A DNA stretch of 64,000 nt from Eubacterium brachy ATCC 33089 (GCA_000488855.1 KI535279.1:1-64000); one strand, 5' to 3'. Shown: positions 17,480 through 27,003, counted from the first letter of the stretch. Numbers and translations are program-made. The notes: generated from the sequence alone by a model not told the origin.

Positions 17480-18376
17480 ATGGGAATAATAAGTATAGAA
17501 AATTTGACCAAAGATTACGGCAAGGGTAGAGGAGTTTTTGACGTGTCATTGCGGGTTGAAAAAGGAGAAATTTATGGATATTTGGGTCCTAACGGAGCCG
17601 GCAAATCGACTACTATGAGACATTTGATGGGATTTTCCAAGGCTGATAAGGGCGATATAAAAATTCTCGGAATGGATTGCTGGAGGGAGCAGAAAAAAAT
17701 TCAGGAAAAAGTCGGTTATCTGCCGGGAGAAATAGCATTCCTGGACGATATGAAAGGGAGCAGCTATTTGAAGTTCATAGGCAGATTGAGAGGTCAGAAG
17801 GACTTCTCATATGCAGAGGAGCTTTTGGAATATTTTGAAATTGATCCCGGGTCCAAAATAAAGAGGATGTCCAAAGGTATGAAGCAAAAGATAGGCATAG
17901 TTGCCGCATTTATGCACAAGCCGGAAGTAATACTGCTGGATGAACCGACCAGCGGACTTGATCCCCTAATGCAAAATAAATTCATCAACCTGGTAGAGAA
18001 AGAGAAGCAGGCAGGGAGAACCATAATTTTATCTTCACATATCTTTGAAGAAGTGGAAAAAATCTGCGATAGAGTAGGAATGATCAAGGCGGGAAGACTT
18101 ATAAAAGAAGTTGAAGTAGATGAGCTTAAACACGCTAAAACGAAAATTTTTAAAATAGAGTTCAACGCAGCTGCAAATGTAGACAAAATTAGAGAAGCAT
18201 TTCCGGATGGTGTGAAAGTTCGTGATAATAATCAGGTAGTCGTGTCCATAAATGACTTGCAGACCAACGATTTGTTGAGATGCTTGGCAAGGTGTGATGT
18301 GAAGTTTATGAAGGAGATCAAGCAGACTTTGGAAGATTATTTCATGCAATTTTATGGAGGTGACAAGAATGTTTAA
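17480..18376 (+). CDS. ABC transporter ATP-binding protein (exporter, CcmA type)
   Basis: A 298-residue ATPase for an export-type ABC system. Walker A GPNGAGKST, Q-loop VGYLPGE, signature MSKGMKQK, Walker B VILLDEPTSGLD and the switch His in ILSSHIF are all intact. About 80 residues follow the ATPase core. I prefer ATG 17480 with GAGAGGG upstream over a TTG at 17435. The permease gene begins inside its last codons (8-bp overlap), so the two proteins form one transporter, possibly for drugs, lantibiotic-like peptides or sodium; the substrate cannot be read from the sequence. Confidence 0.88.
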   Translation: MGIISIENLTKDYGKGRGVFDVSLRVEKGEIYGYLGPNGAGKSTTMRHLMGFSKADKGDIKILGMDCWREQKKIQEKVGYLPGEIAFLDDMKGSSYLKFIGRLRGQKDFSYAEELLEYFEIDPGSKIKRMSKGMKQKIGIVAAFMHKPEVILLDEPTSGLDPLMQNKFINLVEKEKQAGRTIILSSHIFEEVEKICDRVGMIKAGRLIKEVEVDELKHAKTKIFKIEFNAAANVDKIREAFPDGVKVRDNNQVVVSINDLQTNDLLRCLARCDVKFMKEIKQTLEDYFMQFYGGDKNV

Positions 18377-19148
18377 CGGTGTGTATTTCAGGCAGGTTAT
18401 TAAATCCAATATTAAATTGCTTATAATTTTCACAGCTGCTCTCAGCGTGTTTATGGCGATGATGATTTATGTATTCACACCCGAGACTGTGGAGAGTTTG
18501 AAGAATCTTAAAGGTTCGACTATGGGAAAGATGACGGGGGAAATAACTCTGGTGAACTTCATAGCAAACTCATTTTACGCGGGAAATGCTATAATTTTTC
18601 CTATGGCTTATTCAATAGCTGTAGGAAACAGACTCATTGCGGAAAAAGTTGATAAAGGTGGAATGGCAGGGCTTCTGGCTACTCCTATGACAAGGAATCA
18701 GGTCAGCGGAACCGGCGGATTGTATTTTGTTATTTCACTGACATTCATGTTCAGCGTAATAGCATCTGTGGGAATAATATCATCGAGAATATTTCAACCG
18801 GATGCTCTGGAAATTAAAAAATTCGTAATGCTCAACGTAGGAATGTTGCTTTATCATCTCTTGATCAGCGGGATATGTTTTTTTGCTTCATGCGTATTTA
18901 ATACATCCAGACACTCTCTCATGATCGGAGCGGGATTGCCTTTATTTTTCTTTATAACCCACATTCTGGTGTTGCTTTCAGAAAATTTATCATACTTAAA
19001 ATACGTGACGGCAAATACGTTATTTGACAGCGAAGCCATACTGGATGGAAAGGGGTATGGAATAAAATTTGCAGCGATGGGAATATCGGCATTAGTGCTA
19101 TATGTCGTAGGAATTATGAGGTTTAAGAGAAAAGATTTACCGTTATAA
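18369..19148 (+). CDS. ABC transporter permease (ABC-2 type)
   Basis: A 259-residue membrane protein with about six helices and an extracytoplasmic loop after the first helix (TPETVESLKNLKGSTMGKM), the layout of ABC-2 type permeases. The segment RLIAEKVDKGGMAGLLATPMTRNQV contains the coupling-helix motif of this family (interacts with the ATPase). ATG 18369 follows GGAGGTGACAAG and overlaps the ATPase stop codon. Together they make an exporter of unknown substrate. Confidence 0.82.
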   Translation: MFNGVYFRQVIKSNIKLLIIFTAALSVFMAMMIYVFTPETVESLKNLKGSTMGKMTGEITLVNFIANSFYAGNAIIFPMAYSIAVGNRLIAEKVDKGGMAGLLATPMTRNQVSGTGGLYFVISLTFMFSVIASVGIISSRIFQPDALEIKKFVMLNVGMLLYHLLISGICFFASCVFNTSRHSLMIGAGLPLFFFITHILVLLSENLSYLKYVTANTLFDSEAILDGKGYGIKFAAMGISALVLYVVGIMRFKRKDLPL

Positions 19149-19166
19149 TAAAGTGCATAATTAAAT

Positions 19167-19198
19167 GGAGATATACAATGAACTAGTTGTATATCTCC
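19167..19198. terminator. Hairpin between the ABC operon and ribH
   Basis: A 12-bp perfect stem (GGAGATATACAA 19167-19178 with TTGTATATCTCC 19187-19198) lies between convergent genes. The T-run on either side is weak, but its position suggests a shared terminator. Confidence 0.68.
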
Positions 19199-19211
19199 GC
19201 TTTGTTCTAAT

Positions 19212-19679
19212 TTACATATCGATATTCTTTAACAGATTGACCATTTCAATGGCGGTATGAGCACATTCATATCCTTTGTTTCCGGCTTTTGTACCGGCTC
19301 TTTCGATGGCTTGCTCGATGGTATCCGTTGTGAGAACCCCGAAAATAACAGGAATCTTGTTCTCCAAGCTCACTTGAGCTATCCCCTTGGAAACTTCACT
19401 GCAAACGTAATTGTAGTGATCTGTGCTTCCGCGAATGATAGCGCCAAGACATATGATCGCATCGTATTTTTGACTCTTAGCCATAATAGCCGCTGTCAAC
19501 GGAATCTCGAAAGCACCGGGAACCCAGGCGATTTCAACATCATCTTCTTTGACATTTTCACGGAGCAACCCGTCTATGGCTCCGGATAGCAATTTAGAGG
19601 TGATGAATTCGTTGAACCTGGCAGCCACAATACCGATTTTCATACCATTTGATACTAATTTTCCTTCATAGATTTTCAT
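19212..19679 (-). CDS. ribH: 6,7-dimethyl-8-ribityllumazine synthase
   Basis: RibH condenses 3,4-dihydroxy-2-butanone 4-phosphate with the ribitylamino-pyrimidine to form lumazine. At 155 residues it has the family length. Typical motifs are [12 protein letters not shown] (21-32), VPGAFEIP (about 54-61), the [16 protein letters not shown] segment with the catalytic His near 89, and [12 protein letters not shown]. The ATG directly follows the ribBA stop codon, and the AAGGAGG site lies in the last codons of ribBA. Last gene of the riboflavin operon. Confidence 0.95.
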   Translation of the reverse strand: MKIYEGKLVSNGMKIGIVAARFNEFITSKLLSGAIDGLLRENVKEDDVEIAWVPGAFEIPLTAAIMAKSQKYDAIICLGAIIRGSTDHYNYVCSEVSKGIAQVSLENKIPVIFGVLTTDTIEQAIERAGTKAGNKGYECAHTAIEMVNLLKNIDM

Positions 19680-20888
19680 TTATTTTGCCTCCTTTAAGTT
19701 TAAAATGTGTCCCATTCTGTTTTTCTTGGTTTCCAAGTAGAAACGATCGTGAGGATTAGCTTCAATTTCAATAGGTAATCTCTTTGAAATGATCATGTTG
19801 TAGTCTTCCAGCTGATAGACTTTGTCGGGATTGTTCGTCAGCAACTCCAAGGATTTAACACCTAAATCCCTGAGTATTTGAGCTCCTATGTAATATTCTC
19901 TCAAATCGCCGTCAAAGCCCAATGCCAAATTGGCATCCAGAGTATCCATTCCGTTATCTTGGAGATGGTAGGCTTTCAACTTGTTCACAAGTCCGATGCC
20001 TCTGCCTTCCTGTCTCATGTACAGCAATATACCGCTGCCGTTTTGAGAGATCATTTCCATAGCTCTATCGAGTTGTTGTCCGCAATCGCATCGCATGGAA
20101 CCGAAAACGTCTCCTGTCAGACATTCGGAGTGAACTCGGCACAGTACATCTTCTCCATTGGAAATGTCTCCCATGACAAGGGCTATATGGTGTTCGCCGT
20201 TAAGCCTGTTCACGTAGCAATGCGCCGTAAAATCACCGTATTTTGTCGGCATTTTTGAAATTGAAACACAATCGACCAAGCTGTCGAAAACTTTGCGATA
20301 TTCCTGCAATTCCTTAATTGTTATAAACGGTAGGTCGTGTTTTTTTGCAAAATCCAATAGGTCCGAAGTTCTCATCATGCTGCCGTCGTCTTTCATAACT
20401 TCACAGCAGAGACCGCATTCATCAAAACCGGATAATCTCATCAGATCCACGGTGGCTTCAGTATGCCCGTTTCTGACTAAAACGCCACCGTCTTTTGCAA
20501 CCAGGGGAAACATATGCCCGGGTCTGCGAAAATCTTCCGGCTTAACGCTGTCATCTATGCACATTCGAGCAGTCAACGCCCTTTCAGCGGCTGAGATTCC
20601 CGTCGTCGTGGTCTTATAGTCGATTGACACCGTGAATGCGGTTTCATGGTTATCCGTGTTTTCCAAAACCATAGGTTGCAGTTTCAATTTCTTTGCAATT
20701 TTACCGCTCATAGGGATGCATATGAGCCCTTTAGCATGTGTTGCCATAAAATTTACGTTTTCAGTTGTGGCATGTTCTGCCGAGCAAATCAAGTCTCCTT
20801 CATTTTCTCTATCCTTATCGTCCATAACAAGGATCAACTTGCCTTCTCGCAATGCCTTGATGGCATCTTTTACATTTTGATATTTCAT
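19680..20888 (-). CDS. ribBA: Bifunctional 3,4-dihydroxy-2-butanone-4-phosphate synthase / GTP cyclohydrolase II
   Basis: A 402-residue fusion enzyme supplying both branches of riboflavin synthesis. The N-terminal DHBP synthase half (about 1-200) shows [11 protein letters not shown], the acidic metal/phosphate loop, and [13 protein letters not shown]. The C-terminal GTP cyclohydrolase II half shows the zinc cysteines in [16 protein letters not shown] and the catalytic [16 protein letters not shown]. It sits between ribE and ribH in the usual ribDEBAH order. Confidence 0.95.
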   Translation of the reverse strand: MKYQNVKDAIKALREGKLILVMDDKDRENEGDLICSAEHATTENVNFMATHAKGLICIPMSGKIAKKLKLQPMVLENTDNHETAFTVSIDYKTTTTGISAAERALTARMCIDDSVKPEDFRRPGHMFPLVAKDGGVLVRNGHTEATVDLMRLSGFDECGLCCEVMKDDGSMMRTSDLLDFAKKHDLPFITIKELQEYRKVFDSLVDCVSISKMPTKYGDFTAHCYVNRLNGEHHIALVMGDISNGEDVLCRVHSECLTGDVFGSMRCDCGQQLDRAMEMISQNGSGILLYMRQEGRGIGLVNKLKAYHLQDNGMDTLDANLALGFDGDLREYYIGAQILRDLGVKSLELLTNNPDKVYQLEDYNMIISKRLPIEIEANPHDRFYLETKKNRMGHILNLKEAK

Positions 20889-20920
20889 AGTTTTACCATT
20901 CCTTTCCCGCTCAAAAATAT

Positions 20921-21553
20921 TTAGAAACCATTGCTTTTCAGAAAACTTTCACACAAGGTTGAATTGGAATTTTTATCCGTGAATGATTTGATGTATTTAC
21001 CGACAATATCGTTTTCGAGATTGACAATATCTCCGGTTTTCTTCCTCAATAAAATTGTGTTTTCCAGTGTATGAGGTATGACGGATACATAGAATGCACT
21101 CCTGTCTACTTTCGCCACCGTCAGACTGATTCCGTCAATGGCGATAGAGCCTTTCTCGATGATAAATTCCATAATTTTTTCCGAAGTCTTAATTTTGTAC
21201 AACACAGCGTTGGCATCACGGCGGATATTGATAATCTCACCGGTACCGTCTATGTGACCTGACACGATATGTCCCCCGAATCTGCCGTTGGCGGCCAATG
21301 CGCGTTCTAAATTAACGAAACTGCCTGCACGTAATCTGTGCAGAGAAGTTCTCTCGAGAGTTTCTCTCATTACATCCACGGTGAATGAGCCATTGTCCCA
21401 GCTTATTGCGGTGAGACATATTCCGTTGACCGCGATACTGTCTCCTAAATGAATGTCCTCCAAAATTTTCGAAGCTGCGATGGTCAATTTATAATTGGTA
21501 CCACCTTGAATATTTTTAATTTTACCTACTTCTTCTATGATTCCCGTGAACAT
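20921..21553 (-). CDS. ribE: Riboflavin synthase, alpha subunit
   Basis: RibE dismutates two lumazine molecules into riboflavin. At 210 residues it contains two tandem lumazine-binding repeats: the first starts [12 protein letters not shown] with [11 protein letters not shown], the second contains GHIDGTGEI and [11 protein letters not shown]. The start overlaps the ribD 3' end by 19 bp, and GAGGTGAT precedes its ATG. Third enzyme step of the FMN-riboswitch operon. Confidence 0.95.
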   Translation of the reverse strand: MFTGIIEEVGKIKNIQGGTNYKLTIAASKILEDIHLGDSIAVNGICLTAISWDNGSFTVDVMRETLERTSLHRLRAGSFVNLERALAANGRFGGHIVSGHIDGTGEIINIRRDANAVLYKIKTSEKIMEFIIEKGSIAIDGISLTVAKVDRSAFYVSVIPHTLENTILLRKKTGDIVNLENDIVGKYIKSFTDKNSNSTLCESFLKSNGF

Positions 21554-22638
21554 GAATATATCACCTCGCTTTCAATTAAGAAATCGCTTCCTACTTTAGA
21601 AAAAGAGTAGGGTTTCAACTTAACGGCATCACCCGGTGTGGAGACGCCAACGCCGGATATAGGCGTTAGAGCCTTGCCGCCAAATATCTTCGGGGCGATG
21701 AACACTGCCGTTTCCTGAACGATCCTTTGATTTAAAGCACTCCAGTTGAGCCTGCCGCCGCCTTCCAATAAAACGCTGTCTATGTCCATTTCGCCCAATT
21801 TTAACATAAGCTGATTCAGGTCGATGAATTCATCTTTTTTATCCACTGTGATGAATTTGCAACCGAGATTTTTATAGGGAAGCATTTTTGCATCATCCGT
21901 TTGACAAGTGGCGATGAATGTTTCTATGGAGCGGGCAGTTTTAGCAATGTTGGATGTCAACGGCAATTTCAAATGTGTATCGCAGATGATACGAATAGGG
22001 TCCTTGCCGTTTTCCATGCGACAATTCAGCATGGGATCGTCCTTCAGCACTGTTCCGATTCCCACCATAATAGCTGAAAATTCATTTCTCAGTCCATGGA
22101 CTTTCAATCTCGATTCCTCGCAACTGATCCACTTTGAAGCACCGGTGTGAGTTGCTATTTTGCCGTCCATAGTCATGGCGTATTTCATCAATACAAAAGG
22201 TCGTTTATCGATTATGAATTTTTTAAATACCTTAATCAGTTGGTCGCATTCGTGTTTTAATATGCCTGTATCGACCTGAACACCGTGTTGCTGCAACTGA
22301 GAAGCACCCTTGCCGGAAACTAAAGGATTTACGTCCGGCGTACCTATGACCACTCTGGAAATACCGCTTCGTATGATCGCTTCCGTACAGGGAGGAGTTT
22401 TCCCGTAATGACAACACGGCTCCAATGTCACATATATCGTTGCACCTTTTGGTGAAGTTGTGCAGCTCGCCAGAGCATTTATCTCGGCGTGAGCTGCGCC
22501 GAACTTTTCGTGATATCCCTGTCCTATAATTTTGTCGTCCTTGACGATGACCGCACCGACCATAGGATTGGGATTGACCCTTCCTGAACCTCTGCGAGCC
22601 AAGGTTACAGCCAATTTCATGTACTCCAAATCGTTCAA
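21535..22638 (-). CDS. ribD: Bifunctional diaminohydroxyphosphoribosylaminopyrimidine deaminase / reductase
   Basis: RibD deaminates then reduces the pyrimidine intermediate of riboflavin synthesis. The deaminase domain shows the zinc motif HAE (50-52) with PCCHYGKTPPC (74-84). The reductase domain begins near 145 with PFVLMKYAMTMDGKIATHTG. I place the start at TTG 22638 because AGGAGGTG (22650-22643) is correctly spaced; the frame extends further upstream to 22707 but without a ribosome binding site, and the next ATG is too far downstream. First gene of the operon, behind an FMN riboswitch and terminator. Confidence 0.93.
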   Translation of the reverse strand: MNDLEYMKLAVTLARRGSGRVNPNPMVGAVIVKDDKIIGQGYHEKFGAAHAEINALASCTTSPKGATIYVTLEPCCHYGKTPPCTEAIIRSGISRVVIGTPDVNPLVSGKGASQLQQHGVQVDTGILKHECDQLIKVFKKFIIDKRPFVLMKYAMTMDGKIATHTGASKWISCEESRLKVHGLRNEFSAIMVGIGTVLKDDPMLNCRMENGKDPIRIICDTHLKLPLTSNIAKTARSIETFIATCQTDDAKMLPYKNLGCKFITVDKKDEFIDLNQLMLKLGEMDIDSVLLEGGGRLNWSALNQRIVQETAVFIAPKIFGGKALTPISGVGVSTPGDAVKLKPYSFSKVGSDFLIESEVIYSCSRES

Positions 22639-22757
22639 ATTGCACCTCCTGATATTGATGATATCGAGTAAAAAAATACATGCCTTGAATGAAATTCTCC
22701 AAGACATGTTAGGTAAAGCGTACTGCGATTAAAGTTCACCGGATGCGGTGTCGAAAT

Positions 22758-22788
22758 AAAAAAAACTGAAATAATGAAATTATTTCAG
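22758..22788 (-). terminator. FMN-riboswitch-controlled transcription terminator
   Basis: On the minus strand CTGAAATAAT (22788-22779) pairs with ATTATTTCAG (22775-22766) around TTC, followed by eight T residues. It lies between the RFN element and ribD, the standard place for the OFF-state terminator. Confidence 0.9.
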
Positions 22789-22818
22789 AGCATACAAAGC
22801 GCATAGATATGCTTTTAT

Positions 22819-22923
22819 CTTCTCTCATCCAGACTGTAACTGTCGGCTTTGGAATTTCACCAAATCATGCCTTGCGGCTCGTGGGCTGTACCACCGGTAG
22901 GAAATTTCATCCTGCCCTGAAGA
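22819..22923 (-). promoter_or_regulatory. FMN riboswitch (RFN element) of the rib operon
   Basis: The minus strand carries the conserved RFN blocks in order: TCTTCAGGGCAGGATGAAAT, CCTACCGGTGGTA, AGCCCACGAGC, GATTTGGTGAAATTCC, AAAGCCGACAGTTACAGTC and TGGATGAGAGAAG. High FMN should favour the downstream terminator and shut off ribDEBAH. Confidence 0.95.
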
Positions 22924-22943
22924 TAGATATTCAATTACTGATG

Positions 22944-22972
22944 ATTATAAATAAAAATAAAATGTTTGTCAA
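22944..22972 (-). promoter_or_regulatory. Promoter of the riboflavin operon
   Basis: On the minus strand a perfect TTGACA (22972-22967) and a perfect TATAAT (22949-22944) are separated by 17 bp, about 20 bp before the RFN element. Confidence 0.9.
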
Positions 22973-23190
22973 GACTTAGAAGGAGATTGGATAGTGTTAA
23001 GTTGTTGTGGAGTTTTCGCTTGACGCAATCTACAAAGTGCCGGTTGCTTGATTTTACTTCCTTTAAAAATTCCTCAATTATTTTACACTATCAAGGAAAT
23101 TTTAATGGAGCTGCTTCCATAGCCGAAACGAGCAAAAAACCGTGAAAAGCAAATTGAGATGCGGTTATGTGAAGTACATAAAATAGCATA

Positions 23191-23219
23191 TTGAGATAAA
23201 TGAGCTATAGTGATATAGT
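23191..23219 (+). promoter_or_regulatory. Sigma-A promoter of the GNAT gene
   Basis: TTGAGA (23191-23196) and TATAGT (23214-23219) are separated by 17 bp. The transcript would start about 15 nt before the chosen ATG. Confidence 0.75.
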
Positions 23220-23240
23220 AAAAATATGGAGGATCGGAAT

Positions 23241-23522
23241 ATGAAGATAACGAGAAAAGATGATGGGAAAAGAGGAGTTATAGAGGCTTTTGAAGATGGA
23301 GTAAAAATGGGGGAATTGACATACGAATGGATTTCGGATGAAAAGTTGCTAATCGATCATACGCAAGTGTCGGAAAAGTTTAAGGGGATGGGAATAGCTA
23401 GGAAATTGGTAATAGCTGCCATAGATTTAGCTAAAGAGAAAAAAGTTAAAATAGTACCGGTGTGTTGGTATGCGGAAAAAATTTTCAATGAAAATCAGGA
23501 GTTTGAAGCTTTGAGGGGATAG
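23241..23522 (+). CDS. Small GNAT-like N-acetyltransferase (YidJ/Gtn10 type)
   Basis: A 93-residue protein of the short GNAT subfamily. The core acetyl-CoA-binding segment is seen as HTQVSEKFKGMGIARKLVIAAIDLAKEKK, containing the R/Q-x-x-G-x-G/A-like loop FKGMGIA, followed by the VPVCWYAEKIF strand and helix. The substrate is unknown. ATG 23241 is preferred because GGAGG (23228-23232) precedes it; the ATG at 23226 lies within that site. Confidence 0.82.
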   Translation: MKITRKDDGKRGVIEAFEDGVKMGELTYEWISDEKLLIDHTQVSEKFKGMGIARKLVIAAIDLAKEKKVKIVPVCWYAEKIFNENQEFEALRG

Positions 23523-23622
23523 GTTTGACGATGAGAAGCATGTCTCAGAAAGAAGTGCGGATAGGCAAAAGCAGTTCAAGGTAAAACTCAGAGATCTTTC
23601 TCATATATCTCACATAGACAAG

Positions 23623-23652
23623 GCAGGTTTAAATCAGCTCGTTTAAACCTGC
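23623..23652. terminator. 11-bp inverted repeat after the small membrane protein gene
   Basis: GCAGGTTTAAA (23623-23633) and TTTAAACCTGC (23642-23652) form a perfect stem that abuts the stop codon of the minus-strand gene. The T-tract is poor, so its strength as a terminator is uncertain. Confidence 0.55.
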
Positions 23653-23846
23653 TATTCTTTAGGTTTCGGAAGGAACTTCCACCTGTTTTTAATACCGGTT
23701 CTGATAAAGTATACAATCTGCAAGATTTTTTTGAACTTAAAACACAACATGACCAAAGCGTAAATATTTGCAAATGCCCAAATTGTCAGAACTATTATGT
23801 CTAAAAATGTATGTGATAGCAAATCTGCGATCTGATCCAGCAACAT
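23652..23846 (-). CDS. Small membrane protein of unknown function
   Basis: A 64-residue protein with one long hydrophobic segment (about 14-37) followed by a basic cytoplasmic tail (KFKKILQ... KNRWKFLPKPKE). A strong AAGGAGG stands just 3-4 bases before the ATG, supporting translation, and a hairpin follows the stop codon. I recognise no family. It stands alone. Confidence 0.55.
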   Translation of the reverse strand: MLLDQIADLLSHTFLDIIVLTIWAFANIYALVMLCFKFKKILQIVYFIRTGIKNRWKFLPKPKE

Positions 23847-23950
23847 ATACCTCCTTGCAATCTGTTATAGATAATATATCATTGTTTTGGTAAAAATCCA
23901 ACTAAAGATAAAATAAAACAAGAATAAAACATATGCCGCTAAAATCCCCC

Positions 23951-23979
23951 TTGATAAAAGCCGTCCACTCTGATACAAT
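23951..23979 (+). promoter_or_regulatory. Promoter of the NEAT-domain surface protein gene
   Basis: TTGATA (23951-23956) and TACAAT (23974-23979) are separated by 17 bp. The leader is about 180 nt, with a short dyad GTTAGCATAGAATAACTAAC just after the expected start site. The rest of 23847-24168 holds nothing else I can support; no clear Fur-type operator is seen. Confidence 0.7.
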
Positions 23980-24168
23980 TAACTGAGTTAGCATAGAATA
24001 ACTAACTGGGATAAAGGATTTATTTTTCGCCATAAAGGCTCGATTAGAATATGGGTAATCGCAAGGAAACACATTTTACTTTGAGCTATGCGGAAGATAA
24101 TATCTGTGAGAAATAGCGATGAAAATTGCTGAACAGCAATTGAAATTTAATTGTTTACGGAGGGAAAA

Positions 24169-26547
24169 ATGAAATTAAAATTCAAAGGAATTCTGAGTTT
24201 GATAACGGCTTTCGTGATGGTTCTATCCAGTTTCGGAATGGCATTTGCCAATGGAGATGGTAGACCTGTCGATGCCGTATCATCTGCGACGGATAAGGGG
24301 TATACTGTTGACAACGACAAGGTGACTTCCCATGATATTACGATAAAACACGGAATTGCAACATACAAAATGTCCGTGAAAATTTACAAGTACGGAAATG
24401 TTTGTTATTACATTCAGGATAAGACACAAAATGCACCGGGATATTTGGGAAATATCTGGGAAGAATTTAAAGCCGAAGACGGATTGAAAAAGTATGTCGG
24501 TCTTACGTTTGATGAAATAAAGAAAATGCCGAGACCGGCGCCGAAGGTTATCATGGGAGCCAGTGATGAAACTCCAGGGGAGGTTCACGATGCGATTTTG
24601 AAGCTCATCGGAGAATTGGAAAAGAAGGACGAAATCAAGGCTCAAAAAAATAAGACTGCACTCGCAAAATTATTTTTGTCAAAACTTAACATATACGCAC
24701 AGAGGGATGACAGCGAATACGATGAAAGTTCAATGAAAGAATTCATAGAAGCGTACGAAAAAGCGGAAAGAGTTCTCATGAAAAACAATCCCGGCGACAG
24801 TGAAATCAAGACCGCTTTGAACGATTTAGACGATGCGGCGACTTATTTGAGAAAGAAACCTCTGGACTATACGAAATTAAAAAAACTGGTGAAAGAGGCT
24901 GAGGATATAGTCGCACATGAAGCTGAGTATTCAGCTCTTTCAATTGCCTATTTGAAGCAGATTCTCGGCGAAGCGAACAACGTTTTGGACATCGGAGCTA
25001 AAAACAAAGAGGCATTGAAAAAATTAGAAGAAAAATTGGAAAAGGCTATAAAGAATGCGGAGAAGAAAGCGTCTCAGGGGAAGATGTTCAATATAAGGGG
25101 GAAGCTGGCTCAGGCGGGAGATCCGGATACCACATCAATGGCTAACGGATTTATGAATCCTCTGATAACATTGGAAGAGAAAGATGGAAAAGCCATCTAT
25201 ACGATAGGATTTAAAAAGGGAGGTTTTCAGGGAATTACATCTCAGGTGGAATACTTGAAACACATTGAAAACGGCAAGGAGATAAAGGCCCAGGAACTGC
25301 CGGGAACGGGAGAATACAACAAGCTGTTCAGGATTACCAGAAGCAAGCAGGGTGAAGGCAGAATAGATCTCAAAATAGCTGCTAAAATGGTGGGACCTGA
25401 TATTCAGGAAATGCCTGTATTGCTCGTGTTGGACTTGACTTCCAAGAGACCGGAAGGAGAAGTGGGAACCAAGGCGGATAAGACTAAGTTGAAGGCAGCC
25501 ATAGACGGAGAAAAGGAAACTTTTGATGATGTAAATGCTGGTGTCTACAAACCGGTAGGAGCAGCTGAATATCTGAAAAAATATAATAAAGCTCTAAAGG
25601 TTCTGGAAGATCCCGATGCTACGCAAGAGACCGTGGATAAAGCAACAAGAGATCTGTTGAATTCAAAAAATCTCGACTTGTCTTTAAATAAGGATAAATT
25701 CGCAGCCCTTATAGGCAAAGCGGAAGAGATGGAAAAACATCCTGAAAAATATACCAAGGAATCTTTTGCGAGACTTAAAGAGGCAATAAAGAAAGCAAAT
25801 CAAAATTTTTATAAGACGGATATGACAAAGCACACGATGGCTGCGTACATGAAGGAGCTTCAGGATGTGATGGATTCTTTGAATCCCGCAGGCACGTACT
25901 TCGAAAAGATTCTTAAAGAGGGAGACATATCTGCGAAGGGAATGTTCACTGAAGACAGCAAGCTGGCAGTTAAAAAAGATATCACGGATAAGTTGACGGA
26001 TGAACAGAAAAAGGAATTGGCAAAACTTGCAAATGTTGAAAAGACTGTGGGAAGCTATGATATAGCCATCGAGAACGGGACGTCAAAGGGCAAGGTGAAT
26101 TTGACATTCAATGTAGGTAAAGATATAGATGACAGAGATGTTAAGATAACGCACTTTAAAAAAGACGGTAGCGTGGAGACTTTTGACAAGAAAGTCAAAG
26201 ACGGAACTGTAACAGTTGAAACGGATTCGTTTTCTCCGTTTGTGATATCGTTGATAGGTAAAGTTGACCCTAATAAACCAAACCCTAATAAACCTAATCA
26301 TAATAAACCGGAGATTAAGCAACCTAAAGACAAGGATAAGGACGGCAAGACTCCGGATGGAAATATATCAAAGGATAAGTCAGGAGATAAAGGAAATATG
26401 GCTAAAGACAAACAGAAAGAAACAAAGAAAAAGAATGATACAAAGCCAAAGACCGGCGACAGTAAAAATTTGATAGGACTCATAGCGGCTATGCTTTCTG
26501 CGGTTGGATTGGCTTTGGCTGTCAGGAGAAAGAAATCGGATAAATAG
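24169..26547 (+). CDS. Cell-wall-anchored surface protein with NEAT and FIVAR-like domains
   Basis: A secreted 792-residue protein. The order is: signal peptide 1-27 (cleavage after AFA); an N-terminal domain with DAVSSATDKG and a later VIMGASDETPGEVHDAI, resembling paired FMN-binding-type sequences (about 33-150); two FIVAR-like helical repeats (165-302); a NEAT domain (about 305-430, TTSMANGFMNPLI at its start); two more FIVAR-like repeats (430-570); a beta-rich domain (575-695); an Asn-Lys-Pro repeat stalk and a Lys/Asp-rich wall-spanning region; and a sortase signal PKTGD near 760 with a hydrophobic helix and RRKK tail. NEAT domains usually bind haem or host proteins, but I cannot find the usual YxxxY haem-ligand motif near its end. 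GGAGGG precedes ATG 24169. Confidence 0.85.
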   Translation: MKLKFKGILSLITAFVMVLSSFGMAFANGDGRPVDAVSSATDKGYTVDNDKVTSHDITIKHGIATYKMSVKIYKYGNVCYYIQDKTQNAPGYLGNIWEEFKAEDGLKKYVGLTFDEIKKMPRPAPKVIMGASDETPGEVHDAILKLIGELEKKDEIKAQKNKTALAKLFLSKLNIYAQRDDSEYDESSMKEFIEAYEKAERVLMKNNPGDSEIKTALNDLDDAATYLRKKPLDYTKLKKLVKEAEDIVAHEAEYSALSIAYLKQILGEANNVLDIGAKNKEALKKLEEKLEKAIKNAEKKASQGKMFNIRGKLAQAGDPDTTSMANGFMNPLITLEEKDGKAIYTIGFKKGGFQGITSQVEYLKHIENGKEIKAQELPGTGEYNKLFRITRSKQGEGRIDLKIAAKMVGPDIQEMPVLLVLDLTSKRPEGEVGTKADKTKLKAAIDGEKETFDDVNAGVYKPVGAAEYLKKYNKALKVLEDPDATQETVDKATRDLLNSKNLDLSLNKDKFAALIGKAEEMEKHPEKYTKESFARLKEAIKKANQNFYKTDMTKHTMAAYMKELQDVMDSLNPAGTYFEKILKEGDISAKGMFTEDSKLAVKKDITDKLTDEQKKELAKLANVEKTVGSYDIAIENGTSKGKVNLTFNVGKDIDDRDVKITHFKKDGSVETFDKKVKDGTVTVETDSFSPFVISLIGKVDPNKPNPNKPNHNKPEIKQPKDKDKDGKTPDGNISKDKSGDKGNMAKDKQKETKKKNDTKPKTGDSKNLIGLIAAMLSAVGLALAVRRKKSDK

Positions 26548-26622
26548 ACAGTTGAAAGAAAAAAATTCAATGTGCTGAATATGGAATTAAATTTTTTGAA
26601 AATTGTAACAATTTAGCTCCGT

Positions 26623-26656
26623 CCCCCTTATGCCGAACAGGTTCGGCATAAGGGGG
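26623..26656 (+). terminator. Strong hairpin after the surface protein gene
   Basis: A 16-bp perfect inverted repeat (arm CCCCCTTATGCCGAAC, 26623-26638 with 26641-26656) stands 75 bp after the stop codon. The following T-run is short (ATTT), but the stem is very stable. Confidence 0.75.
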
Positions 26657-27003
26657 ATTTGTGTACGTGTGAGAAATGCAGATATCTCAAAACACGGCAC
26701 TTCGGACTTTTAATCGGAATGAGAAATGCAGTTAAATTCAATACTCAAAGCCTCAATGTGCTAAAGGCACGCAATAATTTGATAAATCCGGTGAAAATGA
26801 ACTTCACGAAATCTGTAAATAATGTATAATGAATAGAGAAAGATTTTCCATTGAAATAGAGAAAGGTTTTCCATTGAATAGGAACACGGTGCAATTTCAT
26901 GGGAAACAGCATTTACAGCAGATGAACCAATGAAACAAACGTAGGCGAACATGAATTCAACTGTAAATAGGTGATGTCTTTAAATCCGTGAAAAAGAGGT
27001 TGT
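26657..27003 (+). other. Intergenic region before the ClC gene, with a tandem repeat
   Basis: No gene is supported. It contains a TATAAT (26825-26830), a probable -10 with a weak -35, followed immediately by a 23-bp unit repeated twice in tandem (26832-26854 and 26855-26877, one mismatch, AATAGAGAAAGRTTTTCCATTGA). Confidence 0.55.
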
